In this document: in pieces, positions 11,440 to 23,200 of the stretch | How positions within the stretch are numbered: position 1 is the first letter of the stretch | How the letters are laid out: each line of letters starts with the position of its first letter | Assembly: GCA_009809945.1 (NCBI GenBank) | Contig: WTPW01000716.1 | Span: 156,764-220,763, forward strand | Direction of reading: 5' to 3' | DNA: 64,000 bases | Origin: Gigaspora margarita | Lineage: Eukaryota > Glomeromycota > Glomeromycetes > Diversisporales > Gigasporaceae | The notes under the pieces: generated by a model | Seen by the model: the letters and a program-made list of their open reading frames with translations, nothing else | What the model was told of the DNA's origin: nothing | Database searches by the model: none | Position numbers and translations under genes: made by a program

Positions 11440-12162
11440 GGGCATCCATAAATTACGTTATGCTTGAGGGGGTCCCCCAAAATATAACAATTTTGCAATA
11501 TGTAGGGGGGTCCCCTCAACATAAGTAGGGCAAAAAGAAGGGTCCTGGGGTCAGAATTCCATAAATGTATCCAGAATTGGTTCCTTATCCATTTTCAAGC
11601 TCTTCTAGATATATATAATCTTATATCAAATTCAAGCTCTAAATTATGCTAGAGCCAAATCCTGTTAACTTACTTTCCTTACCCCTAAATTTGGGCTTCC
11701 AACATTAAGGAGTAAGTAGTTTTTGTTAACGCTCTGGCTATGTTTTTAATTCTAAATAAAATAACAAAAAAATTATGCTATTTCACTTGTCCTTGAAATG
11801 AGCAAAGAGCACCGAGAACCGCAGTGTCTGAGTGTGCTTCTCTGTGGGCCCATTCAAGCTTAAAATGCATACTATTTTCTATGTTATCCTAGAATTAATT
11901 CAAAAAGCAATTTAACTCTATCTAGCAAAGGACAAATTTTGGTACCCAGCGTATGCTGGGTACCAAAATTATAATATTCAGATACCAAAATTTCAGATAT
12001 TTCAGATCTTGATACCAAAAATTTTAATATCTGGGTACCAAAATTTCAGATATAGATACCTATTTTTCGGATCCCAGCACCAAAATTTCAGATATATTTA
12101 CTAAAATTTCGGATCTTGGTACCAAAATTAGGACAAAAAAATGATATCAGAATACCAAAATT
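11440..12162 (+). repeat. left terminal inverted repeat of element 1
   Basis: Runs from GGGGGCATCC to the point matching ATGATATCAGAATACC near 12160. Long blocks match 33598-34680 in reverse, including AATTCCATAAATGTATCCAG, CAAATCCTGTTAACTTAC and AGCAAAGAGCACCGAG. The few percent divergence between the two TIRs suggests a moderately old insertion. Confidence 0.9.
11935..11970. repeat. 36-bp perfect hairpin in the left TIR
   Basis: Arms AATTTTGGTACCCAGC and GCTGGGTACCAAAATT with loop GTAT. The equivalent right-TIR hairpin differs by paired changes in both arms. Confidence 0.95.
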
Positions 12163-12215
12163 TCAGATATAGATACTAAAATTTTGAATACAGATACTAA
12201 AATTTCAAGAATTGT
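11960..12215. repeat. iteron array at the inner edge of the left TIR
   Basis: About ten degenerate copies of a roughly 20-base unit resembling GATACCAAAATTTCAGATAT, with variants starting GGTACC or GATACT. It continues about 50 bp past the TIR boundary. Such arrays next to TIRs usually bind a replication or transposition protein, which is inference here. Confidence 0.8.
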
Positions 12216-12308
12216 AAGAAGGCAGGTTTTCTGATAGCTCTAAAAGCAAATCCTCAATTGCTTTTTGAATCAAAGCATCACTTTTTTCCTGAATCAAACA
12301 ACTCCATT

Positions 12309-12542
12309 TCAAAGCTTATAATAATATTGTGAGGTATAGTACCCTCTTATATGTATAGGGCATTGACCAGAATTTGATCTAGTATATTGTTTACATCCAC
12401 ATTCACTACAAAGAATAAGTTGTTTATCAGCTAATTTTCTAACATACTTCCAATGAATAGAACACCCTTCTTCATGCATACAGGACTTTCCACAAGTTTT
12501 ACCTGTAAAATTAATAAATGGGCAGAAATATTCACCGTGCAT
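12309..12542 (-). CDS. small Cys/His-rich zinc-binding protein (element 1)
   Basis: 77 residues starting MHGEYFCPFINFTGK. It has the Cys/His pattern C-x9-C-x3-C-x5-C-x2-H, then C-x2-C-x-C with a later C-x2-H, enough for two small zinc-binding units. Residues 7-32 form the first knot and 45-64 the second. A homologue with the same order of Cys lies at 48809-49030 in the second giant element, so the protein is a conserved family component. It is the outermost gene on the left, transcribed toward the TIR. I do not recognise the family. Binding of terminal DNA or nucleic acid is a guess. Confidence 0.7.
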   Translation of the reverse strand: MHGEYFCPFINFTGKTCGKSCMHEEGCSIHWKYVRKLADKQLILCSECGCKQYTRSNSGQCPIHIRGYYTSQYYYKL

Positions 12543-12622
12543 AATATATATATATTTAATAAATTTTTTTATTTAAATAAAACAATTTTATAAGTATTAT
12601 ATAGTAAACAAACACTTTTACA

Positions 12623-13003
12623 ATGAGCACCCAAAACCAATTAGCTGAAACCAAGCCCACATACAAAGAAGTTGAGCAAGCTTTAATTAATGTAATCAAA
12701 GCAGGCCTCTATTATAGAAAACCAAAAAACAGCAAGTTCATGCAAAACTATAAAGAAAGAATTAGAAAATTACACCAGACAGAAGACCCAGAAGAATATA
12801 TACTCAATTTGGCCATGACTATATTTCCTAATAAAAACAAATATAATAAAATTATGAATGACTACAAATCATGGTACGGGCGAGATCCAAAGATTTTTAA
12901 TTCTATTATAGAACTATATAAACTATATTACAAATTAGCCAAGGACCACTTAGTTGACAAAGCCCAGATCGATAAAGAAGCAGAAGATTTCCTTAATTCA
13001 TAA
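12623..13003 (+). CDS. conserved KPTY-EVEQAL protein of unknown function (element 1)
   Basis: 126 residues, intact, starting MSTQNQLAETKPTYKEVEQA. It is mostly helical and basic, and ends with an acidic tail EAEDFLNS. Motifs shared with the copy at 49098-49463 include IFPN, IMNDYKSWY, DPKI and NSIIELYKLYYKLAKD. It lies divergent from the Cys-rich gene (80 bp apart) and convergent with the integrase (77 bp apart). Conservation between two diverged elements, with stops only in the older copy, argues for a real function. No family is recognised. Confidence 0.75.
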   Translation: MSTQNQLAETKPTYKEVEQALINVIKAGLYYRKPKNSKFMQNYKERIRKLHQTEDPEEYILNLAMTIFPNKNKYNKIMNDYKSWYGRDPKIFNSIIELYKLYYKLAKDHLVDKAQIDKEAEDFLNS

Positions 13004-13079
13004 AAGACCAGGAACACCAACTTGAAGCATTCTATGAGCATTTTTTTATATTATAAAATTTTTAACTTGTAAGCACCCA

Positions 13080-14150
13080 CTAGGGAGGTAATTCCATGTC
13101 AGAAGAAATAACTTGGAGCTCTTCTCTGATAAAAGATCGCTTTGGTCCATTGCCTTTATCATCTTTTAGCCAATACAAGATTGGCTGATTTTTTTGCACC
13201 AAAGCTTCACGAATATGATAAACTTGGGAAGACCAGTTCATATCAGTTGCTCGCTTAAAACCACCTTCTAGCTCTCCCAGCTCAAGTAAATATCTAACCA
13301 AAGTATTATAATCCAATTTAGACTCATTAAATCCTATAGGCCCATTGCGTAATTTAGAAGATGTTGAAATAATCTGTTTCATTTTTATAGCTTTTGCCAG
13401 GGTCATGCCAATTAATCTAGTTACCGAATTATTAAGGTTATCAATATTTATATAAAGATTTTTAATCCAAGCACTTGATCTCTTAGATATAGATAACAAT
13501 AAATCAGAAGCATCCTATAATCGAAACAATTTTTTAGCTAAAGTACGATTAAATCTTTCGACAATACCTTGGCTTCTATGAGACATGCAACCTTAATTTT
13601 AACATTATTTTTTTCCATTATTTCCTTACAATCAGATTTAAATTCAGAACAGGATCGACCATTAATAATTTAGGCCAAATAAGAGAGCACTTGGAATTAC
13701 TATAAACTTTTTTAAAAGCTTTAGCTACACTACTAGATGTCTTATCTGTTAAAGGAACTGCCCACTTATATCTGGAAGCAACATCAACTATACATAAACT
13801 ATATTTATATATTTTGTTATTAATTGTATCATGAGGCATATAAAGAATATCAGCTTGGTGACATTCATTAGGAATCTGTATACTATTAAAAGAGGCTCTA
13901 GGAATAAACCTTGGCTGGGGTTTATAAATTTGATATAAGGCTTGTTTTTCAAGCCAATTACATACCTTATCAATAGAAAAATTATACCTAGCTTTTAAAG
14001 AAGCTTCATACAATTTTTTTACAGTTCTCTGATAGCCATTAGGTTGATAATAAATCTTATGCAAAGCAATAGATATATCTAGTTCATGAACATTTCCAGA
14101 ATCTATTTGTATTATAGGAATAGACAATATTTTTGAGCCAGCCCAGTCCC
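13080..14150 (-). pseudogene. RVE (DDE) integrase, Polinton-type, broken (element 1)
   Basis: Would join element ends to host DNA. The N-terminal region (YYQPNGYQRTVKKLY, then WLEKQALYQIYKP) resembles the zinc/helical region before Polinton and Ginger integrase cores. The core begins ECHQADILYMP (first Asp), then LCIVDVASRYKWAVPLTD, then the second Asp in LMVDP and the third acidic residue in IVERFNRTLA. The C-terminal part ends LQVISSDMELPP. Breaks: a frameshift after VDP, a one-base loss near 13590 in the stretch that reads GISHRSQGIVE in the second copy, and CAG to TAG near 13515. No ATG is evident at the 5' end, which overlaps the upstream region of the plus-strand coiled-coil gene. Confidence 0.85.
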
Positions 14151-14237
14151 TTGATCTATGATCTGTGGGGCAAAATATATTTAAAAAATACAGATAACTA
14201 TCTTTTTTTCGAATTTATAAGAAAAAAAGAGAAAAAA

Positions 14238-15661
14238 ATGAGGGAAAGAATCGAGCAATTTAAAGGTGCCTTATTAGCTATACAAGATCGAGTCTACAAA
14301 TTACAACAGGATCTTATCTCAAAAGAGGATTATATTAATTATCTTGAAAAAGCAATCTTAATTCATGATAAGGACCTAGACCTATTGTGATTAGAAATTT
14401 CTAATCTTAAAAAAAAGTTAGAAAAGGCACTCCAAAATTCTAAGAGCCAAGAAAAGTATATTGATTATATAGAAAAGCGGTTAGCAATTTTCTAGAATAA
14501 AATAGACAAGCTTAATGAAAAAATTCTTGTTTTGTATAATAATATAGATATAGCGCAACTGCCAGGATCACCCCAATCACCCCGATCCCCCCAAACATTA
14601 TCTTTACCTGAAAATCAAGCCAATATCCAGAATCATAGAATTCAACAAGAAATTCATAATATTGGATTATATTTCTGAAGCCCAACTAATAACATCTACA
14701 ATAAATGGCATCGTAGAGTATCTTAATATAATTTCTGATGCTGAAAATAGGCTTGAAATATTGGTGCTAAAAATATATCCATGAGCAAATGCTCGAGCAT
14801 TTAATGCAGAAAATCGAGTAGCAGATTTGCAGACCTGGCTAACAAATTTGCAAACCCAGTTAGCCGATTCACAGACCCAGTTAGCCAATTCACAAACTCA
14901 GTTAGCCACACTTCAAAATGACTACGATCTTCTTCACCAGGCTTATGAGGCCCACAGAACTCAATATAATATATTTAAATCTTGAGAACTTGATAGCTGA
15001 ATTACAACCTGCACACAAAAAAGGCGGATATCAGAATTGCTCCTAGAAAGCTTTGTATTAATATTCAAAAATAGAAGAGCCTATCAGCAACTACAGAATT
15101 GTAAAACGGATGGAACAATTACCATGCATCTCTTAAATCTTACAACAAATTGATACAACAAGTAGAAAAATAGATGTAAGACTATACAAAATAAATGGAA
15201 TAAATGGAAAAATTGGGCCTGAAATTCAGAACAATTAATTAATAATTTAAATCAACAAATTTTTACGCTACAGAATAACCCACCAAATATACAATGAATA
15301 GGAATGGCTAGATACCCACCTCCAAATTTTAATGGCTATCCTGATGAGAATCCAGAAGAATTTATTGATTCTTTTTGCTCATATCTTGTGGCTGTAGAAA
15401 TTAATGTATTAGCCGGACATGCACATAGAGTTCAAGCGCATGGTCTTTTTGAAACATGCCTCAAAGGTAATGCTAAAGATTGGTATGAAAGATCTCTTCG
15501 AAGAAAGAATTGGGAATTAAGAAATTTATTAGATAATACTGGCCAAGCCAATTTAGGTACGACCTAGGGACGAACAGCAGTACAACTTGGAGCGAATTTA
15601 AGACACAGCACTATGGGCCAGGCTGAAAATATTGTTATTTCAGCTCATACAGTATTTGATG
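14238..15661 (+). pseudogene. coiled-coil / gag-like protein, N-terminal part (element 1)
   Basis: Start chosen at ATG 14238 because the second element has a homologous start at 50940. Order: a coiled coil (FKGALLAIQDRVYKLQQDL, EDYINYLEK), a proline-rich linker, and at 14817-14910 a heptad run LTNLQTQLADSQTQ with further repeats. Then comes ARYPPPNFNGYPDENPEEFI with GNAKDWYERS, the gag-type matrix/capsid signature of LTR retrotransposons. Several TGA and TAG codons break the frame; where the other copy can be compared they replace CGA or CAG. The frame runs into a hAT MITE at 15662 and resumes beyond it. It would be a structural protein, by analogy with gag. Confidence 0.65.
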
Positions 15662-16223
15662 TAGAGGTCTGATCTGATAAATGTTTTATTCAAATATTTA
15701 CTGAATGTTTGAATATTTGAATATATAAAATTTTCACCAAATGAATATTCGAATATTTAAAATTTTCACTAAATATATTCATTGAATATTCATTGAATAT
15801 ATATATATTAAAAGTAGCAAATTTTGATATTAATAATCAAATATGATTGGCTAATTTTTGTATAATAAATTCTAATTAGTTAAAAAACATATATAACTAT
15901 TTTTTAATACCAAATTTTTAAATATATATAAATTTAAAATATTATAACTTTTATAATTATAAATTAAATAAATATCTACTTCAACAAAATTGTGGTTTTG
16001 AATTAAAACAACAAATTTTTTAAAGAGAATTTTTTAAAATTATTTGTTTTTGAATTATGCTACTTTATTTTTTTTATATTTAGTACTATATATTTAATAT
16101 TCAATGAATATTCAGTGAATATTTATTGAATATTTTTAAAATTTTTGAATGAATATTTGAATATTAAAAAGATTGACCAAATGAATATCTGAAAACAAAA
16201 TGTTTGACCAGATAAGACCTCTA
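15662..16223. mobile_element. hAT MITE (562 bp) in the gag gene
   Basis: Ends TAGAGGTCTGATCTG and CAGATAAGACCTCTA are inverted with one mismatch. The 8-bp target ATTTGATG is duplicated at 15654-15661 and 16224-16231. Both the TAG-type end and the 8-bp TSD are hAT hallmarks. The interior is dominated by GAATATT / AATATTC repeats and is noncoding. Removing it rejoins VISAHTVFD to EDWSFADGC. Confidence 0.92.
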
Positions 16224-16420
16224 ATTTGATGAAGACTGGTCTTTTGCTGATGGGTGCCCTATAAAAAATTTTTAATAGATAGATTCTGATTTTGTTCTGG
16301 ACAGTCCATCCCGATTATATCCCGAACTAAAAATTTGTATAATGTAAATCAAAACCTCATGTCGATATTGCTCCGGAAATGTTCCTAAAAATTTTTTAAA
16401 TNAATTATGACCCGGAAATG

Positions 16421-16588
16421 ATTAGGATTTAAAAATTCATAAAGAACTAATATTCTGAGAATGTTCATGAAACTTTCCGATTTGAAACTTTTCTATTATA
16501 TAACATTAGGATTTAAAAATTCATTAAAGAACTAATATTCTGAGAATGTTCATAAAACTTTCCGATTTGAAACTTTTCTATTATATAA
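16421..16588 (+). repeat. 84-bp subterminal direct repeat of the CACTA element
   Basis: Two near-identical copies, 16421-16503 and 16505-16588, share ATTAGGATTTAAAAATTCAT, CTAATATTCTGAGAATGTTC and TTTCCGATTTGAAACTTTTC. Subterminal repeats of CACTA elements are transposase-binding sites in plants. Confidence 0.85.
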
Positions 16589-16839
16589 CTTAGTTATTTA
16601 ATATGTTTTTATCAAAAATTATTTAAAAATGTTTTCAAGATTTGATACACATGGGCTAAAGTTTCTAATTAAAATGAATTTTAGTATAATTATTGCCTCA
16701 TATATATTTTAAAGTTACTCATATTATGATCAACCCTCACAAGTGCACTTCACATGCCTCTATAAGTAAAATCATTTGATTAGTCTATACAATATTATTC
16801 TCTAAAATTCTACCTCTTAACCAGACAAAAGTAATTTAC

Positions 16840-17199
16840 TAGGGATGCATCGGTCCTGAAAAAGACCGGTCCAGGACCGGTCCCGGACCAGGACCGATAA
16901 GGACCGTGGGACCATTAAAGGACCGGCCTGGGACCGGTCCTTGTAAACATAACTGTTATGTTCATATCACCCAATCAAATTTCTTGATCAGGTGTAACAT
17001 AGATCATATGATGTTTGTTTACATCTGACATTAAATAATTACGTCATTTTTGGCCAATAAAATCTTATGCATTAAGATTGACGTAATCATTAAAGGACCA
17101 TTATAGGACCAAAGGACCGGACCAGACCGGGACCGTAAACACTATGATAACGGTCCTCTTAGGGACCGGACCGGACTGGACCGGACCGATGCAACCCTA
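16840..17199. mobile_element. hAT MITE rich in GGACCG (360 bp) inside the CACTA element
   Basis: Ends TAGGGATGCATCGGTCC and GGACCGATGCAACCCTA are inverted with one mismatch. The 8-bp TSD TAATTTAC is at 16832-16839 and 17200-17207. More than fifteen copies of GGACC/GGTCC cluster at both subterminal regions. Its high GC is striking in this AT-rich setting. Confidence 0.93.
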
Positions 17200-17599
17200 T
17201 AATTTACTAAATGAATAGAATAGAATGGAAGCTATGGTCTGATTTAAAATACAGGCAGATTATTATTTCTAAGCTTTAAAAGTGTCATTAGAGAAATAAG
17301 ATGTGTTCAAATATCCTAAGAAAGACAAGAAAATAAGCGGAATAATCAAAAAAATAGCAAGACAATATTTTAAATTGCAAATAACTAATTAAATGCCTAT
17401 CTTATTAGTTATAAAATTTGAGACCCGAGATTTTTTTTAAAAACCTTAATTGCTTGGTTACAAAAATATCACAATTAAATATTCTAAGTTTTATCTAAAT
17501 GTAATCTGATTTTCTCTATCTATGATAATGTACTTATTTGCTGCAATTTTAAGAAATCCTACACAACAATCAATAGTAGATACATTAATAATTCCTGTT

Positions 17600-20500
17600 T
17601 CACCAAAGTTTTGAAAATATATTATTTCCATGATTTTCTAGGTTTCTTGCCCATTGCACATATGCAAGCATGGAAATCTCACACTTATATTCATGCGTAA
17701 AATAAAATAAGACATGCCCATAAAACACGTGTTCTTCAAATTCAATAGGTGCTTTTGGACGATGTGCATTTTTGTCTACCAAAAGTTTTGCCTATATAAA
17801 TAATTTTGTATTTAGAATATTGCAATTAATGTGTAATTATAGTAAAACTTACATACCGCGATTGAATAGTTATTTCGTGAAATGTCTCCTTTGCGATTAG
17901 CAAGTTGAGAACCAATTACTACCTCATATTTAGTTCACAGTTTCCATATTTCTGAATTTTGTTATTTGTGATCTGGAATTTTTTTTATTTAATATTAGTC
18001 TTTATCTTAGATATACTACGAATCTTGAATATATATTTATCTTAATATGGCTAAAAGCTAAATCAAATGCAGTTGCATAGTACTGCTTGATTTTTTGGAT
18101 TTNAATTTTTGTCATCACATGCTCCTTGAACAATGAATATAATTTTTCTTCATTAGTTGAAGGGCTAAAAACGTGCTTTGTTAACCAAGTCTGAGGTTTT
18201 TCTAAAAATATTTCAAGAATCCTCTGATTATATTCAGCATAATATTGCAGGTGTGCAAATCATGTCCACATCGTTACTTGATTTATTAAATTCGTATATG
18301 GATTTTGCTGAGAGTGAACTAGGGGAATTAGCATTCCACATAGTCTTTCCATCAGGAATTGCCATGTTGTCCATGGTGGACCCGTCTCAAAAATCGATTC
18401 TGCAATATGTAGAAGGTAATGAAAACTAATAAGCATTGTTTGAAGATGTTCAGGTTCTCTTCGATAATATTCCCTATATCATAATTAAATGTTAAATTTT
18501 AAAAATAGTCAATTTAACTAGAATTCAAAATTTAAATAAATTTAAATAAGAAAATATTGCACATAATTCTTTACAAATAAGCAATTACTGTTCATAATAA
18601 TTTATAAAACTTATAAATAATTCTTTGATTTCTTTAAGTTCCTCTTTGGTAATAATTGGTTCAAGACATAATTGGACTGCCCTAACAAACTTTGCCCATC
18701 CGTTTATATGCCTATAATTAAAAAAAATAAAATACAAACTTACATAAATAGAATGATAATATTAAGAGAAATAAATACCTTGTTGAAAGATGCTCCTGAA
18801 AGAGTGGAAGTGAATATAAAACTGTCCAATTGTACCAGTCTTCTGCTTTTAGAACATTATAATATCTCTGAATGTTAATTGGGATTCTTCCAAATTCTAA
18901 TGGCATTGTCTTTTGGTTAATTTCAATTATCTTCCAAATTTCATTCCAATTATCTGCTGAAATTTTATACTCTGTACTGTTAAGTTTTTCATTAGTAAAA
19001 TACCTACCAGCAAAGTGGCGAAATATATGCTGTGTAGTATTTTCAAAAAGAGCATGCATAATATCTACTGAAAATGATACCGAAAAGCTAATTGAATGCA
19101 ATTCAAATAAAACACTACACCCATTCACACCCGTTTCACATTCTATTTTGTGTCATTCATTTCTACTTTTATCTTTTAATGCATTAACATTTTGAAGATA
19201 ACTGGCATGAGAGCGCATCAGTAATCTGTTTGGATCATATATTATGCCATTGTGTCCTTTGGGTGATGAAAGTGGGAAATATACATGCCAGGCTACTTCA
19301 GAATATATGCCACGAAGATAGCAAAAGCGGCATCCACTGTAAGCATTGTGGCCAGAGACACACATAACCTTAGACAAAGCTAGAATGTCTCCAGACCATG
19401 ATAATATATGGGCCCATAATGTAAATGTCTCCTGTGATAATGCATCATAACACAATTTTCCTGCTAAAAATTTTTTTATTTTATATTAGCCCTATTAAGT
19501 CTAAAATGCGACTATTTTTTATATTAATTTTTTCATATTATAAAGTTTGAATATAGTAATTAAATTTACCTTCAAGACATTTTAATTCTTCTATAAGTGG
19601 CTGTAAGAAGCTATTAAAATCTTTTGGTGATTTTGGACCTGGAATAACAGCAGCTATCATCAAATTTTCTTTCTTTACTCTTTGAGCCAGAGATAAGTTG
19701 GCATTTAAAAGTAAAATAATCCAACAATCATTCTGCTTCTTTTTAAACAATTGATAACCATCTGTAGATGCAATTAAGGCAATATCATGAGGATCTCTAA
19801 ATAGACCTGATGTGACCAAAGACTTGTATCAGTTCCCATCAAAAACATCTCCAATTACACTATTTTCAGATATGTAATCTTCTTTTAATGTGTATTTGTG
19901 TTGGTATTGAAGAATTTTTATGCGTAATGGATCATTAAACTGCATCCTTAGGCTATCAATTACAGAAAAATAAGCAGCAGCTTTTCTAGCTTTTTTTAGT
20001 GTTTGTCCAAATGTATAACGTGGTTCACCACATTTAGGACATGCTTCACAATTAATATTCTCTTTGGTAAATGCACAACAAGAATTCCAACACATGTCTA
20101 CAGTTTTTGGCTCGAGTGGAATTAAATATTTAAAAATATTTCGAAGTTTATAGAGAGATACTTCTGGAATATTAAATATCTTTATGATTTCATTAAACGC
20201 TTGATCTGGCAAGGAGTATTTATTTTTAACATATAGAAGCTAAAGTCCCTGAACTATGTTATCTGATAATTCTTAAAAAAAAAAAAAAAAACTTATTAGT
20301 ATCAGATATTTAAAAAAAAAATTAAATAAGATCTGTTACTAATAGCCTTCTAATTTAGTTTGACATTCAAATCGATTAATTATACTATTTAAAAAAGATA
20401 ATATACCAATATTATTTCCTTCTTCTAGTCCATATTCTTGTTCTTCTATTTCAGACCCTTGTTCATCTCTTTCTAATTCAACTTCAAACTCCAAAGAATT

Positions 20501-20752
20501 AACATCTTCTAGTGTATTAGAAGTCATAAAAAATGAAGACTCTTGCTCTTTCATTCCTTCAAGATGTTCCAATTCCAATTCATATTCACTCTCTTTAAGA
20601 CTATATGATCCCAATTCATCCTCTTCAAGATCATGCAATTCCAATTCATTTATTTTAATATCATTCGATCCAGACTCATTCTTTGATGAATTTGATATTA
20701 TCGCTAAAGAGTTTGTTGATATAGGTAAAAAATTAAAATTGTAAATTGTCAT
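17600..20752 (-). pseudogene. Tnp2-like CACTA transposase, multi-exon, decayed
   Basis: Catalyses cut-and-paste of the CACTA element. The first exon (20339-20752) starts MTIYNFNFLPIS and is very acidic. Next, 19829-20240 has a zinc-like block CWNSCCAF...CEACPKCGEPRY. Then the Tnp2 core: GLFRDPHDIALIASTDGYQL, CWIILLLNANL, NLMIAAVIPGPKSPKDFN, LSWSGDILALSKVMCVSGHN, GCRFCYLRG, and VDIMHALFENTTQHIFRHF. Beyond 18430 the conserved C-terminal block reads HYLLHIAESI, GPPWTTWQFLMERLCGML and QQNPYTNLIN. A final piece (17600-17782) is VFYGHVLFYFTHEYKC. In-frame stops and frame changes show it is no longer functional, though some breaks are introns. Confidence 0.85.
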
Positions 20753-21186
20753 TTCTGCTCTATTATAATGTTGTATATTATCATTGTATATATTTAAAGT
20801 TTGGTCATTATTTAGTGTAACAGTAGTAGATATGTCTTTAAAGTCTTTTTCTTGCCGTCAGTGTCTCGTTTGAGTTGAGATGCTCACGTATTTTCCAACA
20901 TTATTAGATACTTTCAGACACAACATACAAGCACACAATACTTGTTTTCCTATTTTACTGTATTCGAATTATTGTAAAAATGATCATTCAATATAAATTT
21001 AACAAAATCGTATTATATAAATATGTGCACATGATTATAGATCATGCAATTATTATTTAATCACAGACTATAAATACTATAAATCATTGTTTTTTTTAAA
21101 AAAAATTTTCCTTACGAACAATACTTCTAACTTATTTTTTTCGTAAACAATACTTTTAAAATTCATAACTTACTTTTTCATAAAAA
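20753..21186. promoter_or_regulatory. divergent promoter region of the CACTA genes
   Basis: 434 bp without coding potential separate the first exon of the minus-strand transposase from the plus-strand second gene. Inferred shared promoter; no motif is diagnostic. Confidence 0.45.
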
Positions 21187-23200
21187 TGACTAGACTTAAT
21201 AATCCAAATAATATAAACAATCGTTCTAACAATGAAGGCAATAATGATAATATGAATAGAGAAGCAAATCAAAATATTGTATTATTGCTTCAATTATTAT
21301 CAAACCTGACCATTTTACAGTAAACGCTTACAGCTTTTACTCAAAACAACCAATCCATAACAGCAACAACTTCTTCTGAACCTTTACAAGCCTTTCTAGC
21401 ACCATCAAGTGCTATCATGGGTGTTGTAAATATGTCGGTAGGTAGCATATTATTTACATTTAATTTTTTTTGATATATTCTTATTAATTTAATTACTTAG
21501 TTTCTACGCGGGTCAGCTCAAAGCGCCATTACCAAAGAAGAGTGGAAGCAATGGAGAAAGGTTAAAAAGCCAGAAGAAGACTGGAAAGATTTTTTACATC
21601 TGCCTCACGATACCTACTGGACATATCGGGCAAGTATTAACAATTATATATCTTTTCCTTTTATAGATAATTGATCATAATGATGACTATTATTATTTAC
21701 TTAAAATGCAGAGAAACTTGCGTGACAGGTTGGCAGCCAATTGTCAGAAGGGCAAATATGCATCAGAACAAACGCCAGGCAAAATTCGGAAAATAATTAA
21801 TGATGTACATATATATTTAATATAAAATAAATATTTGTTATTGTTTCTTGTACAAAACTAACAATTATGTAGTTTAAAAGCAATTTTCCAACATTTTTGA
21901 TTTCTGTGGGCGATTTCGTTTTACAGAAAATAACAGAAAATATTATTGGAAATTGGGGTAAACCATTATATTTTTATTTGAATATTATCATAATACTATA
22001 TTAATATCAGAATTATTTGTAGTGGAGACTGAACGTAAGAATAAAATAAATGAAGGTTGTGCTCAAGGCATCGCTCCTCCTCCTAAACGTAAAAATGCTA
22101 TTCCCCCTACTTCAAGATTTAAGAAAAAAACCTCAGCCCAATCATCAATAACACGTTCTGATGCAGCTAAAATTGATGATGAAATTGATGATGAAATTGA
22201 CAATCAATCAATCACATCTAATGAAAATGATTTTCCTCTAAGATACAATAGCAACAGTATTACCTCCACCGATATTGACACTTCTGAATTACCTACTATT
22301 ATACCTCATGTAGTAAGATCTTCAAGTTCTTCAAGTATTCCAACCCAATTATCAGCAACAAGTTCCAATGCAGACGAGGTTGGTAGTTGTGAAGTTAACA
22401 ATGATAGTGATACATCTGAATTATCTATTGCTACGCCTTATACAATAAGATCATCAAGATCTTCAAAAACTCCAGTTCGATTATCAGCAACGAGTTCCAA
22501 CACAGTTGAGGTCCATAAATCTAAAATCAATAATGATAGCGATATACCTGAATTATCTACCATTATTCCTCATGCATTGAAATTTTCAAAACCTTCGAGA
22601 ATTCTGATACGATTATCAGCAACTAGTTCCAATGCAATTGAGACTGAAAGTTCCAAAGTTAATACTAATAATGGAGTATCTGAATCTTCTACTCCTCGCT
22701 CTTCAAGATCTTCAAAGACTATAACTCAATTATCAGCAACAAGATTCAATACAGTTGAAATTGATGACTCTGAAATTATTAATAATAATAACAATACATT
22801 TGAATCATCTACTGTTACTCCTCATGCAATAAGACCTTTGAAGTCTTTAAGAAGTTCAAGTCAATTATCAGCAACAAGTTCCAAAACAGATGAACTTGGT
22901 GACACTAAGTCTTTTGATTAAGCATTGTCTCAAATTGTGCAGAATGGAAATAATAACAGTATGTATAGGATTATATTATTGACGAAGGTGAAGATAATGT
23001 AATAAATTAAATGTCTATGATCGTGAAATATTCAACTTGCTATATTATCTTCATCTCTTCTATAAAATCTCTCTTTTCTTTATATTTAACTATTTGATTT
23101 ATAATAACGTACTGATTTAATATATAGAAAAAAAAAGAACTAGAGCAAATACTGAAAAAGGTTCCAAGAAACATGTCGCAGCAAAAAGTCGCAAATAGGA
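21187..23200 (+). pseudogene. second CACTA gene, spliced, with degenerate Ser-rich repeats
   Basis: Exon model: 21187-21437 (MTRLNNPNNINNR...), 21501-21629, 21712-21804, 21873-21957, 22023-22921, and perhaps 23128-23200. Introns are 63-82 bp; the second appears to be a GC-AG intron (donor GCAAGT). Exon 3 reads RNLRDRLAANCQKGKYASEQ, a basic patch that could contact DNA. The long exon has about five degenerate ~40-residue repeats with the core QLSATSSN and IRSSRSSK. The final exon is lysine-rich (KKRTRANTEKGSKKH), nuclear-signal-like. TAA codons at 21322 and 22919 lie inside otherwise continuous frames, so it is probably a pseudogene. Role by analogy: the accessory DNA-binding protein of CACTA elements. 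Confidence 0.6.

Noticed and set aside
14667..14888. Minus-strand ORF with repeated NWVCKSA words
   Set aside because: Antisense shadow of the 21-bp heptad repeat in the gag-like gene.
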